The notes below the pieces were generated by a model. That model made no database searches. It saw only the letters and a program-made list of their open reading frames with translations, and was not told the DNA's origin. The position numbers and the translations under genes were made by a program. 64,000 nt of DNA. Source: Penium margaritaceum. Its lineage: Eukaryota > Streptophyta > Zygnematophyceae > Desmidiales > Peniaceae. Where the stretch lies: assembly GCA_023375785.1 (NCBI GenBank), contig SZWC01000835.1, forward strand, positions 35,056-99,055. Reading direction: 5' to 3'. Of this stretch, positions 57,765-64,000 are shown piece by piece (position 1 is the first letter of the stretch; each line of letters begins with the position of its first letter).

Positions 57765-57769
57765 GGAAC

Positions 57770-57914
57770 TGCACCAGGTGGCTGTTTACAGCCACTCAGC
57801 AGTTGTTTGACCCGTGTCCGCTCCTCGAGTCTTCTGTGCCCTGCGCTTCATCAGAAGTCTGCAAGCCAATAGACGTGAGTCGAGAGGTCACTGTAAGCTG
57901 TGTGCACAACATCA
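57770..57914 (-). repeat. right part of the 3' LTR of copia K
   Basis: It contains the gtcactgtaagctgtgtgcacaaca end shared with the other copia LTRs of this clade, then cactccccc, the complement of the GGGGGAG purine tract. The end is uncertain within 3 bases (57911-57914). Confidence 0.7.
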
Positions 57915-58039
57915 CTCCCCCATGTACACATGGCAAATAGGACCACAAACATAACAGAACTGATGCAAGCAGTGGCATAAGCACAGCAATGATGAATTAC
58001 AGACACAGCTCAAGAGGAGAGGTCAATCCACATTACAGG

Positions 58040-59420
58040 CAAGGTGCAATCCCACATAACGTACAGCCGCAAGAAACTTCGTATGGCTAATGGCTTTTGT
58101 AAGAAAATCAGCCTGTTGCAATTTGGTACCGACCCACATGATCTGAATCTCACCTCGATCCACCACATCTCAAATGAAGTGGTACTCAACGTTGATGTAT
58201 TTCTTCCATGCATGGAACACACCGGATTTCTCCGTAATGGCATTTGCGCTCTTGTTGTCACACCAAAGCACATCAGATGGCATGGACTGGCGTACCTCAC
58301 GCAACAGACGCACTAACCACACACTCTCGTCGCGCCAACGCCTAGAGCTACATACTCTGCTTCTGTAGTGCTACGAATGATACAGCCTTGCTTGCCACAG
58401 CGCCACAAGACAATAGTTCCTCCAATGAGGAAGATGTCGTCGGTGCGACTTTTGCCGTCCAAGCTCCATGCCCAGTCACTGTCTATATACCTGTCGAGAA
58501 TCACTCAGGCATGCCCTCGGTAGTGAAGGCCAATACGGGCGGTGGAAACAACACACCCCTCACACCGGACAACAGCCTCTATAACCCACTTCCGTGGCGC
58601 CTATGAGAGTTATGTAAGCAGGTTGACAGTGAAGGCAATGTGTGGCCGTGTCTTCGTGACCAGATATATGAGCAAGCCGATGACTCGCAGGTATAGGGTC
58701 ACGTCGACTGGCTCCCCCAACTATTCTGGATCGTCGACCTTCAGAGCGTCCTGGCCGTTTGGGGTAATTGGGGTCAACGCCGTGCACACGCTGCTAAGCA
58801 GCTCAGCAAAGTGCTCCCCCAGATTAAGGGCATATTGATCCTGATGGACAAGGAGCGTCCGACGAGCTCGATCACGCACCATATGCATGCCCAGGAACAC
58901 AACGGCCTCACCCAGGTCTTTTGTTTAATATGTTGACCGTAGTACCTTCTTGGCTACTTCAACTACCTTTAGATCTGGGGAAGCGATTAGAAGGTCGTCG
59001 AAGTAGACCAGAATGGCCAAAAAGGTGGCAGGTTCCTGCGAGAAAAAATGCGATGGGTCCGCTGTACTTCGGACGTAACCGACTTGCAACTTCTTGCTGG
59101 TGATCTCCTTGTTTCAGCACCAAGGTGAGTGCTTCAAGCCGTACAGATCCTTCCACATCCGTCACACACGATCTCTGCCATCCTTGAACCCAGGGGGTTG
59201 GGACATGTAGATCTCTTCATCCAACTTCCCATGCAAAAATGCATTGTTGACGTCCATCTGGTGGAATTCCTAGTCATGTTGGGCCACCTAGGACAGCAGG
59301 CCCAAGGTCGTGGTCGTGCGACCAACTGGTGCGAAGGTCTCTGTGAAGTCAATCCCTTCGACCTAAGAGAATCCCTTCGCAGTTAGACGTGCTTTTTAGT
59401 GTTTGACTGAGTTGTCTGGC
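58040..59420 (-). pseudogene. copia K RNase H and RT remains
   Basis: Minus-strand blocks include LDRYIDSDWAWSLDGKSRTD (58313-58504), [35 protein letters not shown] and the RT N-terminus counterpart near 59134-59352. In the neighbouring frame a CDNKSANAI-like and HHFICDVVDR-like RNase H stretch lies at 58050-58300. Same order as A. Confidence 0.8.
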
Positions 59421-59429
59421 TTCAACTTC

Positions 59430-60185
59430 TTTCACAAGACCCACTTGGCCTGAATGGCTTTGCTTCCACGCGGCAGGTCTACAAGCTTGTAAGCCACATG
59501 TTCATCAACGGCTGCCAGCCCGGCCTCACAAGCTGCACGCCAGAGTGCCCTAGCTGATCTAGCCAGTGCCTAACGCAGTGTGCTTAGGTCTGGCGTCGGT
59601 CCCACTACAGTGGGGTTTGGGGCCACGGCAACTTTGATGTGTGTGGCCAGAGCATAGGAAAGAGGCGGAGGGCCAACAGTGACGGTGGACTTTGCGGAGT
59701 AGACTGCAAGTCATCGCTCATGAGCAAGGAACGTGAGGCCTGTATCGCAACCGGGATGGATTTTTGTAAGTCCCTGTATGCTAAGGCCTAGGACCTTTGT
59801 GCCAGGGTCCCCACAATGTACGTTTGGAGTGGGATGTGGGTGAAGGCGTCCTCCTTCACCTCGTCTGTAGGGCTCTAGAGACGATGCAGCTGGGACAAGA
59901 GGTGAATACACAGCAAGGATCAATAAAATGGGCGATGTCTTGGGTGGTGTCGATGCGTCGACTGGGGAGACGGAGGAGGGTGACGACACAGGTGGCACAA
60001 CTGGACATGCTGGCGACGCAAGTGGTGACGACACAGACGATACAGGAGCCCCTACTGGTGATGCATGTGTGCATGGCACGGGTAGCACCGTGTACGCAGT
60101 AGGTGACATAAGCACTGTTGGAACTGGAGGAGAGAGGGAGCCTTGGAGCAGCAAACATGTGGGACTTGAAGGGCATCACTTGTGC
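59430..60185 (-). pseudogene. copia K linker region
   Basis: The 147-codon frame 59711-60154 is Pro/Ser/Val-rich and carries GDPGTKVLGLSIQGLTKIHPGC, the conserved piece just upstream of RT in this clade (compare GEPGTKALGLSVHADY in B). Confidence 0.8.
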
Positions 60186-60189
60186 TGAA

Positions 60190-60853
60190 TAATGCTTGTT
60201 GAATCACTCAAAATGATGGCGTTCATATAGAGCTAGAGCATGGGCAAGTCAGCCCTCTCACAAGCCACACTACTTAGCCATGGAGGCTAAGGCTCACACA
60301 CTAGAGTCCATAATCTCACACAAGAGAAGAAATCAGCCTAGCAATCAGGCTGACCACTCACACACGACCTAGAGAGCTAGAAAATGCTCTCATGGCATAA
60401 TCCTATTGGTCACATAACCCACAATTCCATGGAGAATCGCCATGTGTCCATAGCCAGCACACAAGGATCTTACCTCACCTAAAAAGTAAGGAGAGATACC
60501 TTTTTCCTAGTCAACACACTCTGACATGGCAACCCAAGAATCTAGGACTTTTCTGGATATTTCTCCCATCAGGTCTTGACCCTGGACCTCTTGCCTTTTT
60601 CTTTTCTCAGGCTAAGGCATGGAGCCATCGCCCATGGTCACGCAAAAACTGGCGGTCGATGACCACGGAAACTTTTAACATTCATACCTCCCAATCCGAC
60701 CGTTGGATCGGCCTGAAACTTGGATCGTAGACAATTTACCACCTGATCTTTCCAATGGTGAAGACAGATTGACGATCGGAGTAGGCATCAGGTAGTTTCT
60801 TGGAACTTGCTTCTGTGGACCTGAAACTGAGCCGGATGGCTCTTTTCCCAACA
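60190..60853 (-). repeat. 3' LTR of copia L (left edge approximate)
   Basis: On the minus strand it starts TGTTGGGAAAAGAGCC at 60853, just after AAGTGCGAGAT, a typical purine tract of Tork-like copia. The left end lies between about 60182 and 60200, where K similarity stops; no second LTR is present to fix it. No coding sequence inside. Confidence 0.65.
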
Positions 60854-60869
60854 ATCTCGCACTTTGCCA

Positions 60870-61625
60870 CAATCAGAGTGGGCTGAGTCCACATGCCTTC
60901 ATGCACAACTGCTGCTTCTCACGGGTCACTGGCTTGGTGCAGAAATCAGCGCCCTGCTTGTTGGTTGGAGTAAACTCCAGCTTGATAGCACCCTCTTGCA
61001 CCATGTGCCTGATGAAGTGATATGCGATGTCAATGTGCTTGGTGCGTGCATGGTGCTCTGGATTCATTGCGAGTGCGATTGCGCTCTGGTTGTCGACGCG
61101 CACTGGAACTGGAACTGCTGCACTCCCACTCATCTCTGCCCTGAGACATTGAAGCCAAACTGCTTCTTTGGCTCCAAAGCTAAGAGAGACATACTCAGCT
61201 ACCGTGCTTGAGGTGGCCACGACCACCTGCCGCTTGCTGCACCAGCTGATGGCCCCACCATTCATAAGGAACACATTTCTAGAGATGGACTTGTGGTCCT
61301 CAGGGTTTAAGCCCAATCTGCGTCTGTGTAGCCGATGATGTTGTTGCCGTTGCCGATGTAGGTGATGCCGATGTTGATGGTTCCAGCAATGTAGTGAAAG
61401 ATCCACTTCACTGCCTTCTGGTGCTCACCTCCGAGGTTCGCTATGTGCTGGCTCACAACGCTCATAGCCTGTGCGAGGTCCGGCCTGGTTGCCACCATCA
61501 GGTACATGAGACTGCTGACGGCACTCTGGTACTTTTGCCGCTTAGCTACATCCGCTTCTCCATTGAAGCTCACAAGGTACTGTCGCGTCTCCAGCGGCGT
61601 GCCGATGGGTTTAGCCTCTGCCATG
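60870..61625 (-). pseudogene. copia L RNase H remains
   Basis: MAEAKPIGTPLETRQYLVSF, YLMVATRPDLAQAMSVVSQH, HIANLGGEHQKAVKWIFHYI, IIGYTDADWA (61307-61624). Then SKRQVVVATSSTVAEYVSLS, VRVDNQSAIALAMNPEHHAR, TKHIDIAYHFIRHMVQEGAI and GADFCTKPVTREK (60873-61406). Confidence 0.9.
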
Positions 61626-61633
61626 CCAAACCG

Positions 61634-62900
61634 TTACAAGACATCCTTGATGTAGCAGCTCTGCTGCAGCGAGAGAGAGCGTGATTTGCGGTCACGCGTG
61701 ATCTGGATACCGAGGAAGTATGATGCCTCCCCGAGATCAGACATCTGGAAGCGCTCTTGCATGGCCTCCTTGAACTCCTCTAGTGCAGACATACTATTGG
61801 AGAGGAGGACCATGTCATCCACATAGGCAATGATCATGAGGATCTTATGCCCATGCTTCCAGTGATAGACACTGTAGTTACATTCGCTGCGTGCAAACCC
61901 CATGCACTGCAGTGTCGCATCAAATTTCTGGTTCCAAGCACGCGACACTTGCTTGAGGCTGTACAACGACTTCTGCAGCTTGCAAACCAAGTGCTCCTGG
62001 CCATCCATGACGAATCCCTCCGGCTGCTCCATGTAGATTTCATCCTCCAAGTCACCATTCAAGAATGTTGTCTTGACATCCATGTGGTGAATCTCAAAGT
62101 CCTCAGCTGCTGCATAACAAAGGAGCCAGCGCAAAGAGGCAAACTTTGCAACAGGAGCAAAGGTTTCAGTGTAGTCAATGCCTTCCTGCTACGAGTAGCC
62201 TTTGGCAACCAGCCTCGCCTTATACTTTTTGAGATTGCCATCTGCTCCCCTCTTCTTCTTGAACACCCACTTGCACTTGATTACCTTGCGTCTAGGTGGA
62301 CGCTCAGTCAGCTCCCACGTACCGTTGTCAAGCTACGACTGTATCTCCTGTTGCGCAGCTTGTGCTCAATCTACTGCATCTGGCGCAGCCATGGCCTCCC
62401 TGTACGACGTCGGCTCATCAGAGTCTACTTCAACTACGACGTTCATTTGGTCTGGTTTTTGGAGCATCCAGAAATGCACGCGCTCACCAGGCTTGTAGCG
62501 CAACCTGAGAGGGTACCTTCGACCTAGTGTTGGAGCGTTAGCAGGCCGCTGGCACGATGCTGTTGGCACAACTGCTCCTGCTGGTGGTGGTGCATCTTCT
62601 TCCTCTGCTTCTGCCGATGAGGCCGCTGTATCTGTTGCATCAGACATGGGAGAGTAGAGTGGTTCTCCCACTGTCACAGTAGAGGAAGGTTCAGGAGAGG
62701 CGGGGTCAGGGAGAATGTCTGCTCCCACTACTTCATCAGATGCTAGTTCTGCTACCTCTTTGTAGATGATGTTGGTGCCAATGACATTACTTTCATTGAA
62801 AATGACTTCCCTAGAGATGATGACGTGGCTAGTAACCCTCTCGTAGAGACGATACGCCTTGCTTCCCATGTCATAGGCGATCATCAGCATCTGTGCGCTC
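61634..62900 (-). pseudogene. copia L RT and linker remains
   Basis: The frame 61634-62134 has FEIHHMDVKTTFLNGDLEDE, YMEQPEGFVMDG, SLYSLKQVSRAWNQKFD, MIIAYVDDMVLLSNSM (YVDD) and MSDLGEASYFLGIQITRDR. Upstream, 62366-62890 is the linker with the integrase C-terminal piece SHVIISREVIFNE and a Ser/Ala/Pro-rich stretch. Confidence 0.92.
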
Positions 62901-64000
62901 TTCGCATCCTATTTCTGCCGCTTCTCCTTGGGCATGTGCATGTGCGCCAAGCTGCCAAACGCGCAAAGATAACACATGCTCGTCTTCTTGCCGAACCACG
63001 CCTCATACGGCGTCATCTGCTCCAGGGCCTTGGTTGGACTACGGTTCTTGATGTACACCGCAGTGCTTACTACTTCGGCTCAGAAGTCATAGGTGAGCCG
63101 AGCTGCGTGCCGCATGGAGCGCACCAACTCAACGATGGTGCGGTTGGCGCATTCTGCTACGCCGTTCTGCTGTGGCGAGTATGGCGCGGTCCGCTACGCC
63201 TTGTTGCCTGCTGTTGTGAGGTAGTCCTGGAACTCCTTGCTCAGGTACTCTCCGCCACGGTCCCTGCGCAACGCCTTGATCTTCTTGCCAGTCTGGTTCT
63301 CCACCATTGCCTTGAACTCCTTGAACTAGTCAAAGCACTGGTCCTTGGAGGAAAGGAAGTACACAGCAGTGTAACGGCTGAAAACATCAATGAAGGTGAG
63401 AAAATACCTAGAGCCTCCAAATCTCTGGGTCTGCATCGGGCCACACAAGTCTGTGTGGACCAGCTCCAACACCTCCTTTGCACGCTCCCCTGCTCTAGAG
63501 AACACCTCGCAATGTTGCTTCCCTTCGAAACAGCCGATGCACAACTGCTACTCAAAGTTAGAGATGGTGGGCAAGTCACGCACCATCTGCTTTGTTTGAA
63601 GTTGCTGCAAGGCGCGCATGTCGATGTGGCCGTAGCGCGCATGCCAGATTTCGCCATCTGTGGCCTGCACCACTGGTGCAAGACTCTGCTCGCGCAGGAT
63701 CTTGGTCGCCCCCAACAGGCGGTACATGTCGCCTTCCTTCGCCGACCCGGCCAACTCCTCTCCCATTTCCTTGCCGAGGATGTAGCCATAGTCGTCGTCA
63801 AAGACGACTCGCAGTCCTGTGTTCTTGAGAGAGGACAATGAGAGAAGGTTGAACGCAGCATCAGGTACATACAGCACGCCATGGAACACTCCCACTTCAA
63901 TGCCTCGCGGAGTCTCAAACCACATCTGCACAATCCCAATCCTCTCAACATACACCAGCCGATCATCACCCAAAGCAATCGGTCGGGGGGGAATGGAGAG
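62901..64000 (-). pseudogene. copia L integrase, GAG-pre-integrase and protease end
   Basis: [54 protein letters not shown] (63326-63544). WHARYGHIDMRALQQLQTKQ (GAG-pre-integrase) and YVPDAAFNLLSLSSLKN (63548-63973). The integrase C-terminal half occupies 62900-63320. It is cut by the window edge. Confidence 0.9.

Larger units (their letters stand above)
57915..60185 (-). mobile_element. Ty1/copia element K, 3' half
   Basis: Minus-strand purine tract, RNase H (58040-58520), RT (58630-59420) and linker (59430-60180) of an A/B-clade copia. Its 3' LTR is split by B, and its 5' half is cut off by element L at about 60185. Decayed, more than ten breaks. Confidence 0.82.
60186..64000 (-). mobile_element. 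Ty1/copia element L (Tork/Tnt1-like style), runs off window
   Basis: Minus-strand element inserted in K. 3' LTR about 60190-60853, RNase H (60870-61420), RT (61600-62340), linker (62345-62900), integrase (62900-63545), GAG-pre-integrase and the end of protease (63550-64000). Gag, leader and 5' LTR lie beyond the window. Its proteins differ from the A/B clade and resemble F. Fairly well preserved, about six breaks. Confidence 0.88.

Noticed and set aside
62825-63841. 338-codon plus-strand frame
   Set aside because: Antisense of the integrase and protease region of copia L, which has clear family motifs on the minus strand.

Overview
This 64 kb window is almost wholly transposable-element sequence. 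I found no host gene, rRNA, tRNA or CRISPR. The dominant elements are Ty1/copia LTR retrotransposons with initiator-tRNA-Met type primer-binding sites (TGGTATCAGAGC). With them are one chromodomain Ty3/gypsy element, a pogo-like Tc1/mariner DNA transposon and a hAT-type non-autonomous element. This mix, with plant-type copia pol and a chromovirus, points to a streptophyte nuclear genome (charophyte alga, bryophyte, lycophyte or similar). I cannot name the species.

Layout: (1) 1-7416, copia A (-), nearly complete and young, sits inside chromovirus C (+), whose 3' part runs 7417 to about 12945. (2) 12946-19046, copia D (-), with near-identical 5-bp flanks and its own ~0.97 kb unclassified insertion. 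(3) 19146-21460, copia E (-), only the 3' half. (4) about 21780-24562, copia F (+), a different lineage. (5) 24563-25394, primer site and leader of a (-) element G. (6) 25726-32640, copia H (+), carrying a 703-bp hAT element (26536-27238) and a 121-bp tandem array in its leader. (7) about 33130-34076 plus 41293-45640, copia I (+), split by complete copia J (-, 34077-41292) and by a ~0.44 kb MITE-like element (43446-43889). (8) An AT-richer block, about 45800-49600, holding the pogo-like transposon (45922-48835, TA duplication, 22-bp TIRs, decayed transposase). (9) Copia B (+, 49893-57764), with both 645-bp LTRs and a perfect GGAAC duplication, inserted in the 3' LTR of copia K (-, to about 60185). 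(10) Copia L (-), another lineage, cutting K and running off the right edge.

A, B, D, E, J and K share LTR and pol similarity and look like one large copia clade active over a long time. LTR divergence by eye is about 1% for A (166 bp only), about 3% for B and about 15% for J. The coding parts of the LTR elements are broken to varying degrees and are treated as fossils.

The most unusual structures are the sense-strand CAG-rich leaders shared by several copia copies, the hAT-like element packed with GGATCC-type subterminal motifs, the 121-bp tandem array in H, and the pogo element with clean ends.
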